A stretch of DNA of 50,618 bases from contig NZ_JADEVO010000038.1 in the NCBI RefSeq assembly GCF_017114825.1, positions 1 to 50,618 of the forward strand, given 5' to 3'. The stretch comes from Pseudomonas gregormendelii. Its GTDB lineage: Bacteria; Pseudomonadota; Gammaproteobacteria; Pseudomonadales; Pseudomonadaceae. Made by a program: the position numbers and the translations under genes. Under the pieces are notes generated by a model. That model searched no databases and was not told the origin of the DNA. It saw nothing but the letters and a program-made list of their open reading frames with translations. Of the stretch, positions 32,229 to 40,202 are shown in pieces. The stretch's first letter is position 1, and every line of letters begins with the position of its first letter.

Positions 32229-33329
32229 TCACGGCAGGATCTCGAAGGCCGTTGTGGCCAACCGCTCGCCGTTCACCATCACATGCACCGCGTGCTTGCC
32301 CGCGTAATGGCGGCGGGTGGTGAGCTCCTTGATCTGCTGTCTGCGCGCCACTCGTTCGCAAGCCTTGCCCGGCAGGGTCAGCGCCTTGAGCTTGAACACC
32401 TTCGCCGAGGTGCTGCCATTGCCCTTGACGTAGTCGATCGCATAATCGATCACCAGCCGCTGGCCGTGCTCGACCGTGGATTGCACGGCAAACGACAGAG
32501 TGATCTTCTCACCAAGCGTAATGACTGGAGGCTCAATCCGAACGTCCGTGATCTGGACCTCGGCCTTGCCGCCTGCGCCGATGATCGCCAGCGCCCGTCG
32601 ATTGCCTTGCTTGATCAGGCTGCGCAGGGCGTGTTTGGCGATCCAGGCAGTGTGCCGGTTCTCCAGCGACCAGCCCTCGATCAGGTCCAGCACCCAGTCG
32701 GGATGCTCCTTGGTGATGTCGTTCAAATGATTGGCCACGGACTTGCGCACGTACAGGCTGTCGTCGGCCTTGAGGTTGTCGAGGATCGCCGCGGCCAGGC
32801 CCGGATCAGCCTGAATCCGCTCCAGCCGGAAAGACCAGGGCAGTCGCGGCCGGCTGCCTTCGCTCGCCAGGCGGCGGACGTGTTCGTTGTCATCCAGCGA
32901 CCACTGGTGCATGACCGCCAGGGTGCGCTCGAAATCGCTGCGCAGGAAATATCGGATTGCAAACTCCGATGAACCGAACGTGGTGAAGTATTTGAGGGCG
33001 GCCATCGACTCTTCGAACGCATGGCTGCCGTAGGTCGCGACATAATGCGGCAATGAAATGCTGACGAAACCGCTGTTCAACCGAGGCGCCAAGGCCCGCA
33101 GCACGCCGAGGGTTTCCTCGTAGCTCAACGGCAGCACCGCATACAGGCATTCACTGACCCGGGCCATGCGCTGCATGATCGACAATTCGGCGAGGCCTTC
33201 GTTGGCCATCTTCATGAATGCCTTGGCATTGAACTCGGGATACACCGCGCTCATCTCGGTCGCGATGTGCCGGAGGCGCTCGGCGTTGAAGATTTCCTTG
33301 AGCGCAGGAGCGGGTTGATCAGCAGCCAT
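32229..33329 (-). CDS. AlkD-like DNA alkylation repair protein
   Basis: The protein has 366 residues. Residues up to about 240 form a HEAT-like helical array (LDDNEHVRRLASEGSRPRLPWS, DDSLYVRKSVANHLNDI, ENRHTAWIAKHALRSL) of the DNA alkylation repair family. AlkD-type enzymes remove alkylated bases without base flipping. The last 110 residues form a separate beta-rich domain (ITLGEKITLSFAVQS, HYAGKHAVHVMVNG) absent from short AlkD (about 235 residues). The ATG at 33329 has AAGGA 8 nt upstream; the ATG at 33350 has none. It stands alone between REP elements. Confidence in the fold is high, in enzymatic activity moderate. Confidence 0.82.
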   Translation of the reverse strand: MAADQPAPALKEIFNAERLRHIATEMSAVYPEFNAKAFMKMANEGLAELSIMQRMARVSECLYAVLPLSYEETLGVLRALAPRLNSGFVSISLPHYVATYGSHAFEESMAALKYFTTFGSSEFAIRYFLRSDFERTLAVMHQWSLDDNEHVRRLASEGSRPRLPWSFRLERIQADPGLAAAILDNLKADDSLYVRKSVANHLNDITKEHPDWVLDLIEGWSLENRHTAWIAKHALRSLIKQGNRRALAIIGAGGKAEVQITDVRIEPPVITLGEKITLSFAVQSTVEHGQRLVIDYAIDYVKGNGSTSAKVFKLKALTLPGKACERVARRQQIKELTTRRHYAGKHAVHVMVNGERLATTAFEILP

Positions 33330-33435
33330 TGTGGGTTCCTTTGAATTCATTACTTATCTGAATCTGCGGCAGCATCGTTCATCGTCGAAACGCTGCCCGG
33401 AGCAACCACCGGCGGCCCAGGTAATGCACTAATCC

Positions 33436-33465
33436 CATGTGGGAGTGAGCCTGCTCGCGATAGCG
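33436..33465. repeat. Single REP element
   Basis: CATGTGGGAGTGAGCCTGCTCG followed by CGATAGCGG lies in the 156 bp between the alkylation repair gene and kef, downstream of kef. Confidence 0.75.
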
Positions 33466-33485
33466 GTCGTCCACACAACAACAAC

Positions 33486-35297
33486 TCAAACCTTACCCAA
33501 TTTCTCCTCCTCCAGCTGATCCGACTCAAACAGCTTCGCCAATTCCGCCCTGGCTTCCTGCGCCGTCTGCAGCACTTTGGCCTCATCGTCATAAATCGCA
33601 TGCTGGGCTTCCAGCACCTGTTCATCGTGATGCTTGAAGCGTTTGATGCGGGCGTCGGCCTGGGCCTGGGTCAGGCCCAACCCTACCAGCGTGCGGCGGC
33701 TCATTTCCAGGCTCGAATAGTAGGTTTCCCGAATCGCCTCGGCTCCCAGGTCCACCAGGCGGTGCACATGCTGGCGGTTACGGGCGCGGGCGATGATCTT
33801 GATGTGCGGGTAGAGCTTGTGCACCACCTCGGCAGTCTTGATGTTGGCGTCGGGGTCATCGGTGGCAATCACAAAGTATTCCGCCTGTTCGACCTTGGCG
33901 GCGCTGAGGATTTCCGGGCGCATAGGGTTGCCGTAGAACACCGGCACGCCGCCAAAACTGCGGGACAATTCGATGGTTTCCACTGAAGTGTCGAGGGCGA
34001 CGAACTTGATGTTCTGCGCCCGCAGGATCCGCGCAACGATCTGCCCCATGCGGCCCATGCCGGCGATCACGACTCGCGGGGCGTCGGTGTCGATCTCACG
34101 AAACTTCTCCGGCACCACCACCGGCTGCACCTTCGGGCTCACCAGGCGTGCGCACACCAGCAACAGCAGCGGCGTCACGGCCATGGACAAGGTGATGGTC
34201 AACACCAGCAAATCGTAAAGGCGCGGCTCGAACAGGCCCTGGTCGCGGCCGATCTTGAACACGACAAAGGCGAATTCACCGCCCGCCGCCAGCACGATAC
34301 CCAGGCGAATCGCACTGACCTTGCCCAGGCCGCCGGCCAGCCGCCCGACAACAAACAGCAGCGGCAACTTGATGGCGATCAGCAACAGGGTCAGGCCCAG
34401 CACGGTGATCGGTGCACTCAGCAGCAGGCTCAGGTTGGCGCCCATGCCGACGCTGATGAAAAACAGGCCCAACAGCAAACCCTTGAACGGTTCGATCTGC
34501 GCTTCCAGTTCATGACGGTACTCGGAGTCCGCCAGCAGCAGCCCGGCGAGAAACGCCCCCAGGGCCATCGACACGCCCACCAGGTCCATCAGCCACGCCG
34601 TGCCGATCACCACCAGCAACGCGGTGGCGGTGGACACTTCCGGCAGCCCCGTCCTGGCCACCACGCGAAACACCGGCCGCAACAGGTAGCGCCCGCCGAT
34701 CACCACCACGGCGATACTGCCGAGCACCCGCAACCCATGATTGACATCTTCGGCTGCAGTGGAGGTGTGGTCGCCTCCCGCCAGCAGCGGCACCATGGCG
34801 ATCAGCGGGATCGCCGCGATGTCCTGGAACAGCAGGATCGCAAAGGCCAGTCGGCCGTGGGGGCTGGTCAGTTCCTTGCGCTCGGCGAGGCTCTGCAGGC
34901 CGAAGGCGGTGGATGACAGGGCGAGGCCCAGACCCAGCACTATGGCACTGTTGAGCGACTGGCCGAACATGAACAAGGCGGTCACGCCAATCACCGACCC
35001 GGTCAGCAGGACCTGTGCAAGGCCGACGCCAAACACGGATTTGCGCATCACCCACAACCGTCTCGGTGATAATTCCAGGCCAATGATGAACAACAGCAAC
35101 ACCACGCCGAGCTCGGAAATATGGCTGACGCTCTGTGGATTGCCGATCAGGCCCAGCACCGACGGGCCAATGATCACTCCCGCAAACAGATAGCCCAGCA
35201 CCGCGCCCAGTTGCAGGCGCTTGGCCAGGGGCACGGTCAGCACCGCCGCAAACAGAAAGACGACAGCGGCTTGCAACAAATTGCCTTCATGGGGCAT
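33486..35297 (-). CDS. CPA2 cation:proton antiporter, Kef type
   Basis: This 603-residue inner-membrane protein has a 12-helix CPA2 exchanger domain: LGAVLGYLFAGVIIGPSVLG, ELGVVLLLFIIGLELSP and ALGAFLAGLLLADSEYRHE. A cytosolic RCK/TrkA-N domain follows, with the nucleotide motif VIAGMGRMGQIVARIL (residues about 400-420), plus a charged C-terminal helix. KefB/KefC export K+ in exchange for protons and are gated by glutathione adducts. No KefF/G flavoprotein partner is adjacent, so the subtype is left open. GGAGTAAGCC precedes the ATG. Confidence 0.9.
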   Translation of the reverse strand: MPHEGNLLQAAVVFLFAAVLTVPLAKRLQLGAVLGYLFAGVIIGPSVLGLIGNPQSVSHISELGVVLLLFIIGLELSPRRLWVMRKSVFGVGLAQVLLTGSVIGVTALFMFGQSLNSAIVLGLGLALSSTAFGLQSLAERKELTSPHGRLAFAILLFQDIAAIPLIAMVPLLAGGDHTSTAAEDVNHGLRVLGSIAVVVIGGRYLLRPVFRVVARTGLPEVSTATALLVVIGTAWLMDLVGVSMALGAFLAGLLLADSEYRHELEAQIEPFKGLLLGLFFISVGMGANLSLLLSAPITVLGLTLLLIAIKLPLLFVVGRLAGGLGKVSAIRLGIVLAAGGEFAFVVFKIGRDQGLFEPRLYDLLVLTITLSMAVTPLLLLVCARLVSPKVQPVVVPEKFREIDTDAPRVVIAGMGRMGQIVARILRAQNIKFVALDTSVETIELSRSFGGVPVFYGNPMRPEILSAAKVEQAEYFVIATDDPDANIKTAEVVHKLYPHIKIIARARNRQHVHRLVDLGAEAIRETYYSSLEMSRRTLVGLGLTQAQADARIKRFKHHDEQVLEAQHAIYDDEAKVLQTAQEARAELAKLFESDQLEEEKLGKV

Positions 35298-35490
35298 GGC
35301 TTACTCCAGAACTCGGTACGGCGGGGGCGACAAGGATAAAGCCTGTAACCGAATGCGTCAGCCATGGGCCGGCATGATTGTATGAATGCAGCCTGTTTGC
35401 CGGCCTTGGCGAATCGTTGCGTACTGAGTGAATGATTTTCTCCGCCCGTAGTCGGAGTTCAGGTATTACGACATTTCTGGAGGATCAACC

Positions 35491-35799
35491 ATGAACAGCA
35501 AAACCCTCATCGCCGCCCTGGCCATTGCCGCCGGCGTTGCCGGAATCAGTCCCATCGTTCAAGCGGCTGACTCACCTGAAAAAACCGTGCAGCCAAGTGC
35601 TACCAATACCCGTGAACTGAATGTCAATGACCGCGCCCCGGATATCTATCAGCGCCCTGAAAAAGCGCTGAAAAACTGGAAAGCTAAAGGCCTGAAAGCC
35701 CCTGTAGAGCAAGCTCAGTGGGTGCAGGTGCATGACAAGTACATGATGGTGATGATCACCAACGGTACGATCGTCGATATCACGCCGGTGGAAAAATAA
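35491..35799 (+). CDS. RcnB-like small periplasmic protein
   Basis: This 102-residue exported protein has a signal peptide of 25 residues (ending VQA). The mature part contains LNVNDRAPDIYQRPEKALKNW and WVQVHDKYMMVMITNGTIVDI, the pattern of the RcnB family. E. coli RcnB is a periplasmic protein tuning Ni/Co export; the Pseudomonas members have no proven metal link. GGAGGATCAACC precedes the ATG. It stands alone, divergent from kef. No rcnA exporter is seen nearby. Confidence 0.8.
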   Translation: MNSKTLIAALAIAAGVAGISPIVQAADSPEKTVQPSATNTRELNVNDRAPDIYQRPEKALKNWKAKGLKAPVEQAQWVQVHDKYMMVMITNGTIVDITPVEK

Positions 35800-35900
35800 A
35801 CGCCCGGTCATGCGGTAAAGTTTCGGCAATGCGGGATAAAGGCTGCTTCTGAAGCCCCTTGCCAGGCAACCGGAGGTTGAGTTGCCAGCCTTCGGCTGAC

Positions 35901-36224
35901 TTAAATCACTTCGCCCTTGTCCCACAGGTGCACCAGATCTCCAGGTGCCTGGTCTTCAGGCACTTTCATCACCATCCGGTCATCCTGCTCGCCGCTACGG
36001 TAGAGCACTTCGATTTCATAAAAGCGCTGATCACCCTGGCCTGCTGCCTGTTCGGTGTAGGGCAGGCAGCCTTCCAGCACGCTGCAGATGCGCGAGCGCT
36101 GCTCGATGTCGCATTGCGCGAATTCGATGCTGCGCGGGCGTGTCAGGGCATGGATGGCGGCGACGCCGCCCTGGCGGGAAAGGTGGACGACGGCATCATC
36201 GCCCAAGGTTGGCAGGGTTTTCAT
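35901..36224 (-). CDS. Emfourin-type protealysin inhibitor
   Basis: This is a 107-residue cytosolic protein without a signal peptide: MKTLPTLGDDAVVHLSRQGG, IEFAQCDIEQRSRI and RFYEIEVLYRSGEQDDRMVM. Size, lack of export signal and four-base ATGA overlap with the stop of an M4 peptidase gene match emfourin, the slow-binding inhibitor encoded with protealysin in Serratia. It would keep the non-secreted peptidase inactive in the producer cell. The call rests on the gene pair plus general sequence resemblance. Confidence 0.8.
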   Translation of the reverse strand: MKTLPTLGDDAVVHLSRQGGVAAIHALTRPRSIEFAQCDIEQRSRICSVLEGCLPYTEQAAGQGDQRFYEIEVLYRSGEQDDRMVMKVPEDQAPGDLVHLWDKGEVI

Positions 36225-37279
36225 AATGACTCCCGATTCGGTTCTACACCCACATCAGCCCAGGCTTGCGCCACCGCGAACTGTTCGTCCGGGCCAAAGC
36301 GCTTGAGCGCCTGCTCAATGGTCAGCGCGGCAAACTCACTGAATGACGCTTGCGTGCCCAGACGCGGGTCGCACAACGTGTCGTACCAGATATGGCCGGC
36401 TTTCTGCCAGGCGAATCCGCCCAGCGCCTGGGCCGCCAGGTAAAACGCCCGGTTGGGGATGCCGGAATTGATGTGCACGCCGCCATTGTCTTCCTCGGTG
36501 ACGACAAAATTGCGCATGTGCCCGGGTTGCGGGTCTTTGCCGAGCAGCGGGTCGTCATAAGCGGTGCCGGGGTGGGCCATTGAGCGCAGGCCGTCGCCTT
36601 TGATCTGTGGCGCGAGCAGGTCGGCGCCGATCAACCAGTCAGCCTCTTCGGCGGTCTGGCCCAGTACATGCTGCTTGATCAATACACCGAACACGTCCGA
36701 TATCGATTCATTGAGCGCCCCGGACTGATCGGCGTAAAGGAGCCCGGCTTCACTTTCGATCACGCCGTGGGTCAATTCGTGGCCGATCACATCCAGGGAG
36801 CGAGTGAAGCGCTCGAAGATTTCGCCATCGCCGTCGCCGAACACCATCTGCGCACCGTTCCAGAACGCATTCTCGTACTCCTGCCCGTAATGCACGGTGC
36901 CAATCAGGGCAAAACCCTGATTGTCGATCGAGTCGCGGCCATGCACTTTCCAGAAGAAATCATAGCTCGCCCCCAAGGCGTCATAGGCTTCGTCGACCGC
37001 TGGGTCACCTGTCGCCGGCTGGCCCTCAACGCGCACCGGCATCCCCGGCAGGAGCATCTTGCCCTGGGCGTCATGGATACTGCGCTCGGCCAAGCCGGGC
37101 CGAGTGGACGGTGGCAGCAAGGTGGTCGCAGGCGGGCGCGTTGGCGGGCGAGGAGTGTGGCGCAGCGTACGCACGTGGGTGAGGGTGCTCTGCGCACTGG
37201 AACGCTGCCGCTCGGAGCCGCGGGCGATGATGCGGTTGAGGATATAGGGCGGAATGAAACTGTGCGGTGAGTCGGTCAT
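36221..37279 (-). CDS. Protealysin-like M4 metallopeptidase
   Basis: The 352-residue thermolysin-fold zinc protease has the metal site His167-Glu168-Leu-Thr-His171 (HELTH), the third ligand Glu191 in NESISDVFG, and the catalytic HINSGIPNRAFY segment. It lacks a classical signal peptide and has only a short pro-region of about 70 residues that starts with a PPYIL-containing motif, as in protealysin. Related enzymes leave the cell by other means and cleave host actin. AGGA lies 8 nt before the ATG. It is coupled to the emfourin gene that follows. The internal Pro/Thr-rich stretch at residues 42-60 is likely a linker. Confidence 0.9.
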   Translation of the reverse strand: MTDSPHSFIPPYILNRIIARGSERQRSSAQSTLTHVRTLRHTPRPPTRPPATTLLPPSTRPGLAERSIHDAQGKMLLPGMPVRVEGQPATGDPAVDEAYDALGASYDFFWKVHGRDSIDNQGFALIGTVHYGQEYENAFWNGAQMVFGDGDGEIFERFTRSLDVIGHELTHGVIESEAGLLYADQSGALNESISDVFGVLIKQHVLGQTAEEADWLIGADLLAPQIKGDGLRSMAHPGTAYDDPLLGKDPQPGHMRNFVVTEEDNGGVHINSGIPNRAFYLAAQALGGFAWQKAGHIWYDTLCDPRLGTQASFSEFAALTIEQALKRFGPDEQFAVAQAWADVGVEPNRESL

Positions 37280-37408
37280 CAGAGCGTCCTTTCCTGAGTA
37301 CGGAGTCGATACTCATGTGGACGGACGGTTGCCGTTTCAGTTCCATGGATTGCCAACCACGCCGAATTCTGCGACAACGCCCTGATTAACCGCTAGCGAG
37401 CAAGATTC

Positions 37409-37747
37409 ATGAACGACGAATTACAGATCATTGACCTGTTGCCAGGCGACGGCAAGGCGGCGGTCAAGGGCGCCCTGATCACCACTCAATACCGCGGCTG
37501 GCTGGAAGACGGCACGGAGTTTGATTCATCCTACAGCCGGGGCAAACCGTTTCAGTGCGTGATTGGCACGGGTCGAGTCATCAAGGGCTGGGATCAGGGA
37601 ATCCTCGGCATGCAGGTGGGCGGCAAGCGTAAATTGCTGGTGCCGGCGCATCTGGCTTATGGCGAGCGGACCATGGGCGCGATTACGCCGAATTCGAACC
37701 TGATTTTCGAGATCGAATTGCTGGAAGTACTGACCCGGGACGATTGA
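37409..37747 (+). CDS. FKBP-type peptidyl-prolyl isomerase
   Basis: This is a 112-residue minimal FKBP domain: TTQYRGWLEDGTEFDSSYSRGKPF, the VIGTGRVIKGWDQGI core, MQVGGKRKLLVPAHLAYG and a final NLIFEIELLEV. These contain the usual hydrophobic pocket residues (Tyr, Phe, Asp, Trp, Tyr). It has no signal peptide, so it is cytosolic; it accelerates proline isomerisation during folding. A family-B repeat follows it. Confidence 0.92.
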   Translation: MNDELQIIDLLPGDGKAAVKGALITTQYRGWLEDGTEFDSSYSRGKPFQCVIGTGRVIKGWDQGILGMQVGGKRKLLVPAHLAYGERTMGAITPNSNLIFEIELLEVLTRDD

Positions 37748-37768
37748 GCGCTGGCCGCGTGTTCAACT

Positions 37769-37811
37769 CTGTAGGAGCTGCCGAGTGCAACGAGGCTGCG
37801 ATTTTTTGACC
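37769..37811. repeat. Family-B repeat, single unit
   Basis: CTGTAGGAGCTGCCGAGTG followed by CAACGAGGCTGCGATTTTTTGACC is a lone copy of the unit that forms inverted pairs at 29370 and 40002. Confidence 0.8.
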
Positions 37812-37855
37812 TTCTCTGATCCCTCCAAAAATCGGACCAAGGGCTGTTTAACAAC

Positions 37856-37882
37856 TTGAACCCCGACCAGCGACCCTATACT
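37856..37882 (+). promoter_or_regulatory. Promoter of the radical-SAM / DUF4130 pair
   Basis: TTGAAC (37856-37861) and TATACT (37877-37882) form a sigma-70 candidate with a 15-bp spacer. The LexA box begins at the end of the -10, as expected for repression. Confidence 0.5.
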
Positions 37883-37896
37883 GTATATCCAAACAG
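37881..37896 (+). promoter_or_regulatory. LexA SOS box
   Basis: CTGTATATCCAAACAG fits CTG-N10-CAG with an AT-rich core (13/16 to CTGTATATATATACAG). It overlaps the -10 and lies 18 bp before the ATG of the radical-SAM gene. Confidence 0.75.
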
Positions 37897-37913
37897 TCAG
37901 CGGCGTGCCCCCC

Positions 37914-39134
37914 ATGGAACTCATCGACAAACTCAGCATTCTCGCCGACGCCGCCAAATACGATGCGTCCTGCGCCAGCAGCGGTGCGCCCAAGCGCAGT
38001 TCCGAGGGCAAAAGCGGCCTCGGGGCTAGCAATGGCATGGGCATCTGTCACAGCTATACCCCCGACGGGCGCTGTGTGTCGTTGCTGAAGATCCTGCTGA
38101 CCAACTTCTGCCTCTATGACTGCCAGTACTGCGTCAACCGCCGCTCCAGCGACGTGCCAAGGGCGCGGTTCACGCCGGAAGAAGTAGTGACGCTGACTAT
38201 GGACTTCTATCGTCGTAACTGCGTCAGTGGGTTGTTCCTGAGCTCCGGGATCATTCGTTCGGCGGATTACACCATGGAGCAGTTGATTCGGGTGGCGCGG
38301 CTGTTGCGTGAAGAGCATGAGTTTCGCGGGTATATCCATCTCAAGACGATTCCCGAGGCCGATCCGGCGCTGATCGAGCAAGCGGGGCGCTATGCCGACC
38401 GGCTGAGCGTCAATATCGAGTTGCCCACGGACGCCAGCTTGCAAACCCTGGCACCGGAAAAACACATCGGCTCGATCAAAGGCGCGATGCAGACGATCTA
38501 CACGGGCGTTCAAACCGTTCTCAACGAGCCGCGAGCGCCGAGGTTTGCGCCAGCCGGTCAGAGCACGCAGATGATCGTGGGCGCCGATGACACCGATGAC
38601 AGCACCATTCTCCACAGCGCCCAGTCGCTGTACGGCAACTTCAAATTGCGCCGGGTCTATTATTCGGCGTTCAGTCCGATCCCCGACAGTCCGAAAAGCG
38701 TGCCCCTGGCCGCGCCGCCTTTGATGCGCGAGCACCGGTTGTACCAGGCTGACTTCCTGCTGCGAAGTTATGGCTACACCGCCGGGGAGCTGTTCAAAGG
38801 CCCGGGCCACCTGGCGTTGGACATCGACCCTAAATTGGCTTGGGCGCTGGAGAATCGGGATATTTTCCCACTGGACCTCAATCGTGCCGAGGCGTCCCTG
38901 ATCTCGCGCATTCCCGGCATTGGCCTGCGCACGACCGAGCGTCTGGTGGAACTGCGTCGTCAGCGTCGCATCCGTTACGAAGACCTGGCGCGCATGCGCT
39001 GTGTGCTGGCCAAGGCCAAGCCGTTCTTCATCACCAGCGACTACCATCCGCAGCAAGCGGAAGTCACCAGCCATCTGCTGTATCAACAACTGCGCGACCG
39101 CCCGCAGCCGCAGCAAATGGGGTTGTGGGGATGA
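37914..39134 (+). CDS. Putative DNA-repair radical SAM protein (TIGR03916 type)
   Basis: This 406-residue protein binds a 4Fe-4S cluster through Cys66-x3-Cys70-x2-Cys73 (CLYDCQYC). It starts MELIDKLSILADAAKYDASC and has a C-terminal helix-hairpin-helix region (LISRIPGIGLRTTERLVELRR) that would bind DNA. This group is known mainly from its fixed pairing with a DUF4130 or uracil-DNA-glycosylase-like partner. A repair or modification role is assumed but the reaction is unproven. The ATG at 37914 is preferred to the GTG three codons earlier. Four-base overlap (ATGA) with the partner gene; a LexA box lies directly upstream. Confidence 0.88.
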   Translation: MELIDKLSILADAAKYDASCASSGAPKRSSEGKSGLGASNGMGICHSYTPDGRCVSLLKILLTNFCLYDCQYCVNRRSSDVPRARFTPEEVVTLTMDFYRRNCVSGLFLSSGIIRSADYTMEQLIRVARLLREEHEFRGYIHLKTIPEADPALIEQAGRYADRLSVNIELPTDASLQTLAPEKHIGSIKGAMQTIYTGVQTVLNEPRAPRFAPAGQSTQMIVGADDTDDSTILHSAQSLYGNFKLRRVYYSAFSPIPDSPKSVPLAAPPLMREHRLYQADFLLRSYGYTAGELFKGPGHLALDIDPKLAWALENRDIFPLDLNRAEASLISRIPGIGLRTTERLVELRRQRRIRYEDLARMRCVLAKAKPFFITSDYHPQQAEVTSHLLYQQLRDRPQPQQMGLWG

Positions 39135-40021
39135 TCAATCTCGATTGCGACGACTTGTTCGAGACCTGGCGCCTGCAAGCGCGCTGGCTCCTGAGCCATG
39201 AGGTTGATCCAAGCCTGGTGGCGTGGGCCAGCGAAGGCGTGCAGGACCTGTTCGCTAGCGATCACGCGCTGCCCGAATCACAGGGGCCGTTCCTGGCGCG
39301 CATTCCGCGAACGCTGCTCGACACCCTCGAACAAGCCGCCCGTTATCGCGGTGACCAGCGCTGGAGCCTGTTGTATGAGGTGCTGTGGCGAGTCAGTCAT
39401 GGGGATCGCACTGCAATGATGTCCGGGGACAAGCTGGGCAGTGAATTACAGAGAAGAATCAAACAGGTACAGCGTGAGTCTCATCATTTACATGCATTTG
39501 TGCGGTTCGTTGAATTGCCCGACTGCGTCGGGCCGCAGTATGTCGCCTGGCATGAGCCCGCCCACGACATTCTGCACAGTGCCAGCGAACATTTCATTGG
39601 CCGCATGGGGCGCCATCGCTGGATGATTGCCACGCCCAGGGATGGGGTCTATTACGATGGCGAGCAGTTGAACTACCTGCGTCAATGCCCGGTGCAATGG
39701 CAGCAGATGGCGCAGAACGTAGACGATCCGCACGGTGACATGTGGCTGACCTACTACAGCCATATTTTCAACCCGGCGCGGTTGAACCCCAAGGTCATGG
39801 AAGGGCACTTGCCCGCCCGATTCTGGAAGAATCTGCCGGAGGGGGCGTTGATCCCGGGGTTGATCACCCAGGCCCGTACGGGCAAGCAGCAGGATGGCCA
39901 GGCCAGCGGGATCAAGGGGCGCCAGGGCAAGCGGATTGGTCAAACCAAGATGGAGTCGTCCCGTGGAACCCCTATGAACCCCTATGAACCCCGCATGAGC
40001 CCCGTAGGAGCTGCGGAGTGA
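39131..40021 (+). CDS. DUF4130 DNA-repair partner protein (TIGR03915 type)
   Basis: This 296-residue cytosolic protein starts MINLDCDDLFETWRLQARW. It contains the DUF4130 core VRFVELPDCVGPQYVAWHEP, then HDILHSASEHFIGRMGRHRW and DPHGDMWLTYYSHIFNPARLN. It is the usual partner of the radical-SAM protein before it; in many bacteria this domain is fused to a UdgX-type uracil-DNA glycosylase, which is missing here. The last 10-20 residues are encoded by a short tandem repeat and the start of a family-B repeat, so the natural C-terminus has probably been replaced. Translationally coupled to the upstream gene. Confidence 0.87.
   Translation: MINLDCDDLFETWRLQARWLLSHEVDPSLVAWASEGVQDLFASDHALPESQGPFLARIPRTLLDTLEQAARYRGDQRWSLLYEVLWRVSHGDRTAMMSGDKLGSELQRRIKQVQRESHHLHAFVRFVELPDCVGPQYVAWHEPAHDILHSASEHFIGRMGRHRWMIATPRDGVYYDGEQLNYLRQCPVQWQQMAQNVDDPHGDMWLTYYSHIFNPARLNPKVMEGHLPARFWKNLPEGALIPGLITQARTGKQQDGQASGIKGRQGKRIGQTKMESSRGTPMNPYEPRMSPVGAAE
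39967..39996 (+). repeat. Short 10-bp tandem repeat
   Basis: AACCCCTATG occurs twice in a row and then as a decayed third copy (AACCCCGCATG). The unit is not a multiple of three, so each copy is read in a different frame in the DUF4130 C-terminus. Confidence 0.7.
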
Positions 40022-40106
40022 AACGAGGCTGCGATCTTTTGATCTTGTTTTCTGAAAAAGCCAGATCAAAAGATCGCAGCCTCGTTTCACTCGTCAGCTC
40101 CTACGG
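40002..40106. repeat. Longest inverted repeat of family B
   Basis: Arms 40002-40045 and 40063-40106 (44 nt each) pair at 42 of 44 positions around a 17-nt loop. The left arm supplies the stop codon of the DUF4130 gene. A further partial unit (CTGTAGGAGC) lies at 40131. Confidence 0.9.
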
Positions 40107-40146
40107 CAGCTTCTACAGATCTATCCAAATCTGTAGGAGCCCAGGC

Positions 40147-40181
40147 AAAAAAAGCCCCCCATTGCGCCAGCAATGGGGGGC
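40147..40181 (-). terminator. Intrinsic terminator of ilvE
   Basis: Read on the minus strand, GCCCCCCATTGC-TGGC-GCAATGGGGGGC is a 12-bp perfect stem followed by seven T. It lies 22 bp after the ilvE stop. Confidence 0.92.
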
Positions 40182-40202
40182 CGGGGTGTCGCGAGCGTCA
40201 GG

